Origin: Clostridia bacterium
Lineage (GTDB): Bacteria; Bacillota; Clostridia; Lachnospirales; Cellulosilyticaceae
DNA: 64,000 nt
Direction of reading: 5' to 3'
NCBI GenBank assembly: GCA_029239755.1
Contig: JARBUI010000009.1
Span: 1-64,000, forward strand
Within the stretch, counting starts at the first letter, position 1. Each line of letters begins with the position of its first letter. Position numbers and translations under genes: made by a program. The notes beneath the pieces were generated by a model. That model searched no databases, had not been told where the DNA came from, and saw only the letters and a program-made list of their open reading frames with translations. This document shows, in pieces, positions 27,926 to 35,060 of the stretch.

Positions 27926-28162
27926 ATGTTTATAGAGGCTTTATTCAGTATACTGTTTTTTGTACTGCCTATAGCAGGCATGTTTATTACTATACTAACA
28001 ACTAAGCTTGAAGAAAAAGAGCATAAAGAGATAAAAAGGCAGCCTGTAGTTTGGCATATGCCAAAAATGTCTGTAAAAACAGAGGACAAACACTCAAATC
28101 ATTTTTTTGAAAGAAAGAGGGAGCTGGACGTATCCTACCCATGGCTGCTGGATACGAGCTAG
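27926..28162 (+). CDS. small single-pass membrane protein, unknown
   Basis: A 78-aa protein from ATG 27926, preceded by GGGGGA seven bases upstream. A hydrophobic helix at about 3-24 (ALFSILFFVLPIAGMFITIL) is followed by a basic and acidic tail with KLEEKEHKEIKRQ. No family is recognised. The plausible start signal and the topology support it being real. It is followed by a structured element facing the gene on the other strand. Confidence 0.5.
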   Translation: MFIEALFSILFFVLPIAGMFITILTTKLEEKEHKEIKRQPVVWHMPKMSVKTEDKHSNHFFERKRELDVSYPWLLDTS

Positions 28163-28274
28163 CACCATATATTAGAAGAGTTTATCCAAATGAAGTGCAT
28201 CCCATAGATTACACTATGATTACATAGAGAGAACGGATTATTAACTATAAAGATAAAATGTAAGGGTAAATACA

Positions 28275-28358
28275 ATAAGAGGGCATCGTGCTGCCTGCCA
28301 GGGTATAGAGATACCAAGCCTTTGAGCAAATGTGAGCAGAGACAGCACGCTCTCTTAT
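28275..28358. other. branched hairpin element between convergent genes
   Basis: Outer arms ATAAGAG (28275-28281) and CTCTTAT (28352-28358) plus inner arms CGTGCTG and CAGCACG close an 84-base structure. It contains a small internal hairpin GGTAT-AGAG-ATACC (28302-28315). No T-run follows on the plus strand. It could serve as a bidirectional terminator or be a structured RNA. It matches no riboswitch consensus I know. Confidence 0.5.
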
Positions 28359-28406
28359 GACGATGGATATTTTATAATGCTAGCGGGCGGTGATAGATGA
28401 CTAGTT

Positions 28407-28874
28407 TTAGCTTTTCCACATAAATTCATATTGTTTCTTATAATCGGTATAGGCGTAGCTAAGGAGAGCTGCGTCTTTTTGTTTTTTTAGGATATAAGAC
28501 TTTTGGGAGAGAGACGGAAGCACCTCGCCGCCAGCTAAAGTGATTCGCGTATCATCTAACTTTTCAATACACTCATTATTTACATAGCCAAAACAGCCAT
28601 CTTGCTTCCCTACACTTTTGCGGAATTTAATAGGAATGAGGACAAGGGAGTCATCGATGATGAGCGGTGTATTAAGTTTAGTGCCAAGTATTTTAGAGGT
28701 CCAAAAGTTGACGGCTCTAGGATCAAGATGAAGCTCATAAAGCATTCTATGGATGTAGGCCTTGATAGAGCAATTAAAGTATTCTCTTGAACCATCTTGA
28801 AGCAGAACGCAAGTAGAGTTTTGACCATAGTTATCGTAAAAGGGTATGAGAGCAGCAAATTGAATATAAATCAT
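28407..28874 (-). CDS. ComK-like competence transcription factor
   Basis: A 155-aa protein counted from the ATG at 28874, chosen because AAGGAGG lies eight bases upstream; an in-frame ATG at 28922 overlaps the promoter. It resembles ComK: the order TPLIIDDSLVLIPIKFR, then C-F-G-Y-V, then KLDDTRITLAGGEVLPSLS, then SYILKKQKDAALL mirrors ComK's PPIMVDPSNQIFLFPT, CGWI, FDDTEVTFSNG and SYNSFENQ. In Bacillus ComK is a DNA-binding activator of DNA-uptake genes. In Clostridia its targets are little known. The promoter has a LexA-type box. The identification is by eye from motif order. Confidence 0.72.
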   Translation of the reverse strand: MIYIQFAALIPFYDNYGQNSTCVLLQDGSREYFNCSIKAYIHRMLYELHLDPRAVNFWTSKILGTKLNTPLIIDDSLVLIPIKFRKSVGKQDGCFGYVNNECIEKLDDTRITLAGGEVLPSLSQKSYILKKQKDAALLSYAYTDYKKQYEFMWKS

Positions 28875-28896
28875 ATAGAAATCCTCCTTAGTTAAT

Positions 28897-28939
28897 CGAA
28901 CGTACGTTCTATTATAGACCATGAAAGGAGTTTTTTCAA
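28897..28939 (-). promoter_or_regulatory. consensus sigma-A promoter with LexA-type operator for comK-like gene
   Basis: Minus strand: TTGAAA (28934-28939), a 17-base spacer, then TATAAT (28911-28916). Immediately after the -10 comes the box read on the plus strand as CGAACGTACGTTCT (28897-28910). This fits the Gram-positive SOS box CGAAC-N4-GTTCG with one end mismatch. Its core GAACGTACGTTC is a perfect palindrome. Its position at the transcription start fits repression by LexA. Confidence 0.75.
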
Positions 28940-29142
28940 TATTTAAATTTTAATATCGGTTGGAAGAAAGAGGAATTAATTCATTTATAACAGCTGTTCC
29001 ATTCTATAAAGAATAAATGGCCGTCTAGACTTCTAAAAAGTCCAAACAGATAAAGAAAGAGCACTCATTTTATCTATTCATGCCTATATGTTACCTTTGA
29101 ACTGCGCAAATAAAACGTACGCTGCAGCAAGAAAGGTTGTTT

Positions 29143-29685
29143 ATGAATAAAGAAATGCAGGACTTATCCTATGAATGGTGGGTAAAACTCACGCCTTTGT
29201 GGAAAAAGTTCGCCAGAGAAACCTATCTTTGTGGATATGATAAGGAAGATTTAGTACAGGAGTGCTATTTGCAGCTCATTAATGCCTTAGAGAAGTTCGA
29301 TGAGGCTTTGGGTGTTCCCTTTGAGAGCTATTACAAAATACAGCTCTATGGCTGGCGGGCTAATCAGAACCGTAAAAAAAGAGAATGCCTTAGCTTAAGT
29401 GAAGAGGACTATCAGCAGCTATCAGAAAAGCCGGATGGTGAGCTGAGCGTCGAAGAGCAAGTTGAAAATCAGCTGTTGTTTGAAGCAGTGCAAAGAGAAC
29501 TAACAGAGATGAAATCAATAGATGAGTCTATTATAACTAAGTATTATATAGAGAGTAAGCCTCTTAAGGAAATAGCAAAAGAGCTTAATATTAAGTATAA
29601 GTCGGCAGAATTTCGGAAGGGTAAAATGATTAAGCAGCTAAGAGAGAAGCTGCATTCCAACATAAAGGCTTCTGGATTATTCTAA
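29143..29685 (+). CDS. sigma-70-family RNA polymerase sigma factor
   Basis: A 180-aa protein. ATG 29143 is preferred over TTG 29137 because GAAAGG lies six bases before it. Region 2 is seen as DKEDLVQECYLQLINALEKFD (broken here by normal variation) with FESYYKIQLYGWRANQNRKKR at about 45-75. Region 4 is seen as the C-terminal HTH with KPLKEIAKELNIKYKSAEFR at about 140-165. No region 1.1, 3 or ECF anti-sigma partner is adjacent. It is divergent from the comK-like gene with about 200 bases between them. Its size matches small alternative sigma factors such as the UviA/TcdR group, but assignment to that group is not established. Confidence 0.8.
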   Translation: MNKEMQDLSYEWWVKLTPLWKKFARETYLCGYDKEDLVQECYLQLINALEKFDEALGVPFESYYKIQLYGWRANQNRKKRECLSLSEEDYQQLSEKPDGELSVEEQVENQLLFEAVQRELTEMKSIDESIITKYYIESKPLKEIAKELNIKYKSAEFRKGKMIKQLREKLHSNIKASGLF

Positions 29686-29690
29686 ATATA

Positions 29691-29719
29691 TTGACAACAA
29701 TTTCAAAAAAGCTTTTAAT
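29691..29719 (+). promoter_or_regulatory. sigma-A promoter of the 1067-aa S-layer protein
   Basis: TTGACA (29691-29696), a 17-base spacer and TTTAAT (29714-29719) lie 50 bases before the ATG. The promoter starts right after the sigma-factor stop, so the S-layer gene is transcribed on its own. Confidence 0.65.
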
Positions 29720-29768
29720 TAATGTTGAGCAGTTGATACTTAATTAAAGTAAAGACAGGAGAAGAGAG

Positions 29769-32700
29769 ATGAATGGGTTTAGGAAAAAGGTAGTTGTATG
29801 GGTTATGACACTAGCTCTTGTCATAGGAGCGATGTCAGTTGGCGTATTTGCCTCAGACTATGAGGGCCACTGGGCAAAGAATGCAATAACTAAGTGGGCA
29901 GAAAAAGGTATTGTAAAGGGGTATTCAGATGGAACCTTTAAACCTGCAAGACAAGTAACCCGTGCTGAGTTAGCTGTATTTATCACAAGGCTGTTTGGGC
30001 TTACTGATCTATCACAAGCAAAGACTTATGAAGATGTACCACAGGGGAAGTGGTATGCTGATGATATTGCTAAGGTTAGTTCAGCTGGACTTATGTATGT
30101 AGAAGGCAGTAAGTTTATGCCGGACAAGCCAGCGACCCGAGAGGAAGCAGCTTATGCAATCGCTAAAGCGTATAAGATTTCTGGTAAAACAAGTAAAGCG
30201 TTTAGCGACGAAGATCAGATAGCGAGCTGGGCTAAAGAATCAGTTAATACACTCTTTGCAAAGGGTTATGTTAGCGGCAAAGGAGCAGACCAGTTTGGAC
30301 CAGAAGATATTCTAACTAGGGCCGATGTTATTGCGATGATTGACAAAATAACATCGCAGCTCATTAATAAGGCGGGTACATACACAGAGAATGTTAACGG
30401 CAACTTGGTTGTGAATACTAGAGACGTTGTCCTTAAAGATATGACGATTAAAGGTAATCTCTACCTTGCAGAAGGTATTGGTAATGGAGATGTAACCCTT
30501 GAAGGCATCACCGTAGAAGGGAAGACCTTTATTGAAGGGGGAGGTATCAACTCTATTAAATCAAGAGACAGTAAGTTTTATGATAGCCTGCAGGTATCAG
30601 CTAATAATCCTGTAAGACTTGTTGTCCAAGGGGATTCAGTTAGAGTTGAGGCGCTTACAGGTGCAACTGTTACATTAACAGGTAACTTTAAAGAAGTCAT
30701 TGTCACAGAAAATGTTAATATGATTATGCGAGACGCACAAGTGCAGAATGTAATTGTACAGCCTAGTGCAAATGAGAATCAAGGTGCTAAACCTCCGGTT
30801 ATTGAAATTGCAGCTGGATCGGTAGTTAAGCAAATACAAGCAGATGGAGCAGTTGAAACGACTGGTTCAGGAACTGTGGGAACACTTATTGTTAATGCGC
30901 CTGGCGTAAAGATAGCACAAAAGCCAGAAACCACAACGATTAAAAGTAGTGAAATCAAAGTAGAAATAGCCGGAAAAGAACAAACACAAAGCACTGTAAA
31001 TACTCCAGCAAGCAGCGGAGGTGGTGGCGGTGGTTCAAGCAGTCCAGAGCCTACAGTACCTGCAAGGTGCCTGGTAAAGGGTAAAGTAACTTGTGAAGGA
31101 GAGGCAGTAGAATATGCAATAGTTAACCTATGGCAAAGAGTAGGGGATGACAGTAAACATATTGCCTATATTGAGACAAAAGCTGATGGCACCTATTCAT
31201 TCTATGCAAGTTCAGGTAAGAATTACTGCATAGAAGCTTTCGTTATTGATGAATATGGATATGGTTATCAACAGAGCAAAGAGAATATTACGGTAAACGC
31301 TAATCCTACCACTATTAATATAGAACTTGTTAAACGCTATATTGCGGACATCACACTAGAGGATAAAAATGGAACACCCGTGAGAGAGGCAAAAATAGTT
31401 GAAATAGGGGATGAAAATAATACTAACTGGTGGCATACAGATAACTATGGATTCGCTGGTATTTTCTTATGGGAAGATAGAGACTATAACTTCGAAATCT
31501 TTATTAATGATGTAAAAGTAGGAGAAAAGAAGGGGATTAGACGAGAAGATGGCTTTAAGACAGATTGCATGGTTACCCTTGATTTAGGTTTGTCAGATAC
31601 AATAAATGGTACAGCCATTTTTGAGAGCGATGATCAGCCAGCAGCAAATATGCAGGTTATCTTAGAAAAAATGAACAAGGATCAAACAACAACTAAGCAT
31701 AGTCATTGGGATTATGTTGATAGTACAGTAACAGATGAAGATGGCAAGTTTAGTTTTGGAGACATTGATTCAAAAGAAAATTACCAGCTGAATGTAAGAA
31801 ATGAAGAGGGTAATGTGATACATATATCTATGCCTGTTAATGCCTTGGTAGTAGATAGGACGGCGCTAAAGGTAAAACAAGGCTATGTTATAGATGTAAC
31901 GGTGCTTGATGAAATAGGAATACCAGTTGATAATGCTGTTGTTAAAATACTTAATGAAGACGGTGGATGGTTTGAAACAACGGTAGGAAACGATGGTAAA
32001 GCAAGAATGTGTTTTCCAGAAATGGAACCAGGGAAGGCTGTTATCCAAGTAACCTATAGTGATCAAGTAAGTGCTCAGGACTTAGTTATAGAAGCAGGTA
32101 AATATTATTATGAAAAAGCAATTACTTTAAAAAATGTGACTTCTAGCAGTCGTTTGGTAGCTGTAACGTTAACGGGAACAATGGATTTAGCAGGCAGTAC
32201 GGCCATCCCCTATGAAATTGGTGTTGAGGGGAATGGAGAGGGAAGATGGACACACATTAAAGATGGGAAAGCAGATATTATTATACCTGAAGATTTTATA
32301 GAAAAAGAGGCAGGGAAGGAGACTGTTACAGTAACTGTACTCAATGAAGAGGGCACTATTTTATGTAAGAAATCTGGTATTACGTTAACTGCGTCAAGAA
32401 CAGAAGTAACTATTGATCTTAGAGAGGTACCAGCCTATGCGATAGGGAATATTGTAACTAGCGTTACAACTGGTAGTGTGATAGATATAGTAACCCCTTC
32501 TATGATCTATATAGGTAAAGACAGTATAAACGGCCTGTATAACGAAGTTTTAAGTGGGCAAGACATTGATCCTAATACTAAACTCCCTAAAGGCAAGTAT
32601 AAAGTTGTTGCAGAGTATACTGATGGTGGGCAGAACTATAGGGGCTGGAAAGATGTTATACTATTAGATACTAATCAAAGTGAAGTAGAGATTGGTTTGA

Positions 32701-32972
32701 AGCCTGTAGTCGATTATACTGTTCGTTTTGTGGATGAAGAGAATAATCCTATAGGAGAAGATATCTATATTGACATACAAGCTAATGGGGGTAGTGAAAG
32801 ATGGCCCGTTGGCAGTGGTGAACAACTTGAATGTGCTTTTGAAAAAAACAAACCTGTTACAATAATTTTGTGTAATGGCAGTGATGAGAGATATACTATA
32901 GTAGGAGCTACACAATTTGCTATAGGCGGGATAGCTGGGGATATTGAACTAGTATTAAAGCAGAAGCCTTAA
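29769..32972 (+). CDS. S-layer-homology protein with CnaB/carboxypeptidase-regulatory-like repeats
   Basis: A 1067-aa protein; the signal peptide ends near GVFASDY (about 29). Three N-terminal SLH domains occupy about 29-205: YEGHWAKNAITKWAEKGIVK, then YEDVPQGKWYADDIAKV, then FSDEDQIASWAKESV, with the TRAE-like motifs VTRAELAVF, ATREEAAYA and LTRADVIAM. A beta-helix-like stretch of short repeats follows (about 210-395), then a Gly/Ser linker GGGGGGSSSPEP. The rest is a chain of Ig-like beta domains of the CnaB or carboxypeptidase-regulatory kind with T-D-E-D-G-K-F-S-F-type turns. Probably an S-layer-anchored structural protein. AGGAGAAGAG precedes the start. Confidence 0.88.
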   Translation: MNGFRKKVVVWVMTLALVIGAMSVGVFASDYEGHWAKNAITKWAEKGIVKGYSDGTFKPARQVTRAELAVFITRLFGLTDLSQAKTYEDVPQGKWYADDIAKVSSAGLMYVEGSKFMPDKPATREEAAYAIAKAYKISGKTSKAFSDEDQIASWAKESVNTLFAKGYVSGKGADQFGPEDILTRADVIAMIDKITSQLINKAGTYTENVNGNLVVNTRDVVLKDMTIKGNLYLAEGIGNGDVTLEGITVEGKTFIEGGGINSIKSRDSKFYDSLQVSANNPVRLVVQGDSVRVEALTGATVTLTGNFKEVIVTENVNMIMRDAQVQNVIVQPSANENQGAKPPVIEIAAGSVVKQIQADGAVETTGSGTVGTLIVNAPGVKIAQKPETTTIKSSEIKVEIAGKEQTQSTVNTPASSGGGGGGSSSPEPTVPARCLVKGKVTCEGEAVEYAIVNLWQRVGDDSKHIAYIETKADGTYSFYASSGKNYCIEAFVIDEYGYGYQQSKENITVNANPTTINIELVKRYIADITLEDKNGTPVREAKIVEIGDENNTNWWHTDNYGFAGIFLWEDRDYNFEIFINDVKVGEKKGIRREDGFKTDCMVTLDLGLSDTINGTAIFESDDQPAANMQVILEKMNKDQTTTKHSHWDYVDSTVTDEDGKFSFGDIDSKENYQLNVRNEEGNVIHISMPVNALVVDRTALKVKQGYVIDVTVLDEIGIPVDNAVVKILNEDGGWFETTVGNDGKARMCFPEMEPGKAVIQVTYSDQVSAQDLVIEAGKYYYEKAITLKNVTSSSRLVAVTLTGTMDLAGSTAIPYEIGVEGNGEGRWTHIKDGKADIIIPEDFIEKEAGKETVTVTVLNEEGTILCKKSGITLTASRTEVTIDLREVPAYAIGNIVTSVTTGSVIDIVTPSMIYIGKDSINGLYNEVLSGQDIDPNTKLPKGKYKVVAEYTDGGQNYRGWKDVILLDTNQSEVEIGLKPVVDYTVRFVDEENNPIGEDIYIDIQANGGSERWPVGSGEQLECAFEKNKPVTIILCNGSDERYTIVGATQFAIGGIAGDIELVLKQKP

Positions 32973-32977
32973 ACTAA

Positions 32978-33024
32978 AAAGGATCTAAGAGTTTCAGACT
33001 AAGAAGCTCTTAGATCCTTTATTT
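32978..33024 (+). terminator. intrinsic terminator of S-layer gene
   Basis: AAAGGATCTAAGAG (32978-32991) pairs with 33007-33020 and is followed by ATTT. A perfect 14-bp stem with a 15-base loop. Confidence 0.85.
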
Positions 33025-33071
33025 GAATTTTTACTTTAGCATAATCATAACCCGCAAGGGCAAAAGGGGAA

Positions 33072-33440
33072 ATGTTTTTGGACACGTCACAAGAACTCTT
33101 AAAAATAAAAGAATTACTTCGCCGGCGCCAGGAAGAAAAGCTGCAAAAACTTTTGCCAAGATTAATAGAGACAAACCCTATTGAGATCGGGTTTTATGGA
33201 AGCTATGCACGCTATGAGAGTAAAGCAACCAGTGATATAGATGTTTATGTGCTCTATACATCTATGCCGAATCATGTGCAAAAGGGGGAGCTCTATGAAG
33301 AGGCGGAGGAAATGGGCATTGATCTGCTTCTTTGTGAGTATGAGGCGTTTTATAATACCCAAAGCATCTTTTATGAGAATGTATTACGGGATAGAATCAT
33401 TATTTGGAAGGGGGAAGCAGCAGGTGAAAATGGGAAATAG
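33072..33440 (+). CDS. minimal nucleotidyltransferase (MNT-like)
   Basis: A 122-aa protein from ATG 33072 behind AAAAGGGGA. Residues about 41-58 read IGFYGSYARYESKATSDIDV, with the GS-x(10)-D-x-D signature of minimal nucleotidyltransferases, in which the two Asp residues bind metal. A third acidic strand is IDLLLCEYE. In MNT/HEPN toxin-antitoxin modules the MNT protein modifies and neutralises the HEPN toxin. The short frame just downstream, overlapping its end, looks like the tail of a HEPN protein. There is no full HEPN toxin here. Confidence 0.8.
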   Translation: MFLDTSQELLKIKELLRRRQEEKLQKLLPRLIETNPIEIGFYGSYARYESKATSDIDVYVLYTSMPNHVQKGELYEEAEEMGIDLLLCEYEAFYNTQSIFYENVLRDRIIIWKGEAAGENGK

Positions 33441-33570
33441 TTATTATGATACCCGATATCCAGGACCCGACTATCACATTGTTTCAAAACAAGATTTTGA
33501 AGAATGTAAACGCATTGTCTATAGTATTAAACAAGAAGTTGATCGTATAAGGAGCTTGGAGGAAATGTGA
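33430..33570 (+). CDS. short HEPN-tail-like protein
   Basis: A 46-aa frame from ATG 33430 (or GTG 33424), overlapping the MNT gene by 11 bases. The sequence YYDTRYPGPDYHIVSKQDFE followed by a helix ending VDRIRSL resembles the C-terminal end of HEPN proteins, where a 'RYPG' segment precedes the last helix. The long helices with the R-x4-6-H ribonuclease motif are absent. Either it is a genuinely reduced partner or the 3' piece of a deleted HEPN gene. A weak AGGTG lies ahead of the ATG. Confidence 0.5.
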   Translation: MGNSYYDTRYPGPDYHIVSKQDFEECKRIVYSIKQEVDRIRSLEEM

Positions 33571-33610
33571 TATTAGTATACTGCAGAGTTACATGATCTC
33601 AAGTTCATAA

Positions 33611-33657
33611 AAAAGAAGCAGCAATCGGTGTGGTATGAGTCGATTACTGCTTCTTTT
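33611..33657. terminator. bidirectional terminator between two nucleotidyltransferase genes
   Basis: AAAAGAAGCAGCAATCG (33611-33627) pairs with 33640-33657 with one mismatch, giving A-rich and T-rich shoulders on both strands. It serves the converging genes on either side. Confidence 0.8.
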
Positions 33658-33683
33658 GGATTGTAAAATTTTGATATTTAAAT

Positions 33684-33983
33684 TCAACATTTTTCATAAA
33701 TAATCACTCCGTCCTTAGTTATTTCATTAAGCAGAGGTTTGTCACTGTAAGTATCAATTAAAACAATGTCAAATTTGAGAAGTGTATGCACATCATTTTC
33801 AATTTTATATTGGAAATCAAAGAAATCATCAAATGGATCTTCAGTAAAAATAGCAAGATCTATGTCGCTGCGTTCATCATTATCTTCTCGGACTCTTGAT
33901 CCAAAAAGGACTATTCTTTGTATAGTGATATATTGTTTTGCAATAGCTTGTACAGCGAGTAAAATTTCATTTAGAATGTTCAT
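33684..33983 (-). CDS. minimal nucleotidyltransferase (MNT-like), orphan
   Basis: A 99-aa protein from the ATG at 33983, chosen over the ATG six bases upstream because GGGAG needs that spacing. The motif RIVLFGSRVREDNDERSDID near residues 24-43 is the MNT signature GS-x(10)-D-x-D. A later KFDIVLID supplies the third acidic strand. No HEPN partner lies upstream or downstream. It is unrelated at the sequence level to the nucleotidyltransferase at 33072 beyond the fold. It may be an orphan antitoxin. Confidence 0.8.
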   Translation of the reverse strand: MNILNEILLAVQAIAKQYITIQRIVLFGSRVREDNDERSDIDLAIFTEDPFDDFFDFQYKIENDVHTLLKFDIVLIDTYSDKPLLNEITKDGVIIYEKC

Positions 33984-34182
33984 TTTCATCTCCCTTTCAT
34001 TAAAGAAAAGAAATATCTTACTAAATGTGATAATAGTATACCACAAAATTGCAGCATCTTAAACGCCTAACGCATAACCCCGATTGATAAATTTTATAAT
34101 TAAAAAATACTTAATTGTTTTAGGGAAACTTCCCCTTTATGACATATATCTAAGTGAAGACAGCATAAAGGAGGTGAAAGAT

Positions 34183-34377
34183 ATGGCAGTAACAGCAGAA
34201 GTAAAGGGCGTTAAACTTGTTTTAAAGCTCGAGAAAGGTTCACAAACTGTTTCTAACTGCAGCCAAGTGGCAACTGATGATGCACTCTATTTAATAGGTG
34301 ATGCAGTAGCTAATCTGCAAAAGGAGCAAGTTACATCTATTAGCAAAGTAATAGAAACAACCCTTATAGAGGCCTAG
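34183..34377 (+). CDS. DUF1659 family protein
   Basis: A 64-aa protein from ATG 34183, behind the very strong AAAGGAGGTG. The sequence GVKLVLKLEKGSQTVSN and the helix ALYLIGDAVANLQ fit DUF1659, a small family common in Bacilli and Clostridia and usually next to DUF2922 and YvrJ, as here. The function is unknown. It is the first gene of the trio; the next start is 38 bases downstream. Confidence 0.8.
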   Translation: MAVTAEVKGVKLVLKLEKGSQTVSNCSQVATDDALYLIGDAVANLQKEQVTSISKVIETTLIEA

Positions 34378-34414
34378 TCTCTATAAAAAATCATGATGAA
34401 AGGAGGGAGACTTT

Positions 34415-34642
34415 ATGGGAGAAATTACAAAAAAATCACTTGTTCTTACATTTGGTACAGTAGGCAGCAAGGAAGTGTCTTTAACCATCACTAAGCCAGC
34501 TGATGGTCTTACAGGAGCTGCAATAGCTGCTGCTATGGATCAAATCGTGTCAACAAATGCTTATGGAGACGGAGATGTTGTTAATCAAAAGCTTGGTGCA
34601 AAGTATGTAACGCAGCAAGTGAATACCATCATACTTGCATAA
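34415..34642 (+). CDS. DUF2922 family protein
   Basis: A 75-aa protein from ATG 34415 with AAAGGAGGGA upstream. The pattern KSLVLTFGTVGSKEVSLTI, then ADGLTGAAIAAAMDQIV and a C-terminal beta strand VTQQVNTIILA matches DUF2922. The function is unknown. It is co-oriented with the DUF1659 gene before it and the YvrJ gene after it, so the three are very likely one operon. Confidence 0.82.
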   Translation: MGEITKKSLVLTFGTVGSKEVSLTITKPADGLTGAAIAAAMDQIVSTNAYGDGDVVNQKLGAKYVTQQVNTIILA

Positions 34643-34720
34643 GACAATCACAACACTTGTAGTGGCAGGCCGCTGAGCATGCCTAATCTTTTATTAAGAT
34701 CATTAAGGGAGGGGAGGCAT

Positions 34721-34864
34721 ATGGAGGAGCTTTTAGTTCAGGTTGGTAATGTTGGCTTTCCGATTGTCCTATCCATGTACCTATTGGTACGGTTAGAAGG
34801 CAAGATGGAGCAGCTTGCCTCGAGTATCTTAAAACTCACGGCTGTGCTTGAAGAAAGAACATAG
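34721..34864 (+). CDS. YvrJ family protein
   Basis: A 47-aa protein from ATG 34721, chosen over an in-frame ATG 42 bases earlier because GGGAGGGGAGG sits right upstream. The hydrophobic N-terminal segment VGNVGFPIVLSMYLLVRLE followed by a short amphipathic helix is typical of YvrJ, a small holin-like membrane family of unknown function. It is third in the DUF1659-DUF2922-YvrJ set. Confidence 0.82.
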   Translation: MEELLVQVGNVGFPIVLSMYLLVRLEGKMEQLASSILKLTAVLEERT

Positions 34865-34866
34865 TA

Positions 34867-34922
34867 GAACAGAAAAAGAAGGGGGATGCGTTTAAGCGCG
34901 CAGCCCCTTTCTTTTTCTGTTC
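34867..34922 (+). terminator. terminator of DUF1659/DUF2922/YvrJ operon
   Basis: GAACAGAAAAAGAAGGGG pairs with CCCCTTTCTTTTTCTGTTC with a single bulge. The loop is GC-rich and the T-rich 3' arm acts as the U tract. Confidence 0.8.
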
Positions 34923-34972
34923 ATAAAATCTACAACTAAAAGGCTTATTATAAACATATTGTGGAAATTAAG

Positions 34973-35001
34973 TTGTATTTTATCCAGTTTTATCATAAAA
35001 T
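34973..35001 (+). promoter_or_regulatory. sigma-A promoter of 655-aa SLH gene
   Basis: TTGTAT (34973-34978), a 17-base spacer, then TAAAAT (34996-35001), 60 bases before the ATG. Confidence 0.55.
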
Positions 35002-35060
35002 AGAGGTATATAATGGACAAGATATAGCGTCATAAAGATATTAAGGAGGGGTTATGGGGA

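Noticed and set aside
28141..28227. Short plus-strand frame MAAGYELAPYIRRVYPNEVH after the small membrane protein
   Set aside because: Only 28 codons, no ribosome site, and overlaps the end of the previous gene. It looks protein-like but I cannot match it to a family.
28275..28358. c-di-GMP, SRP or 6S RNA identity for the branched hairpin
   Set aside because: The conserved cores of those RNAs are absent; only a generic structured element is supported.
29100..29142. Second LexA-type box before the sigma-factor gene (ACGTACG near 29117)
   Set aside because: It shares ACGTACG with the comK-like site but lacks the CGAAC and GTTCG arms.
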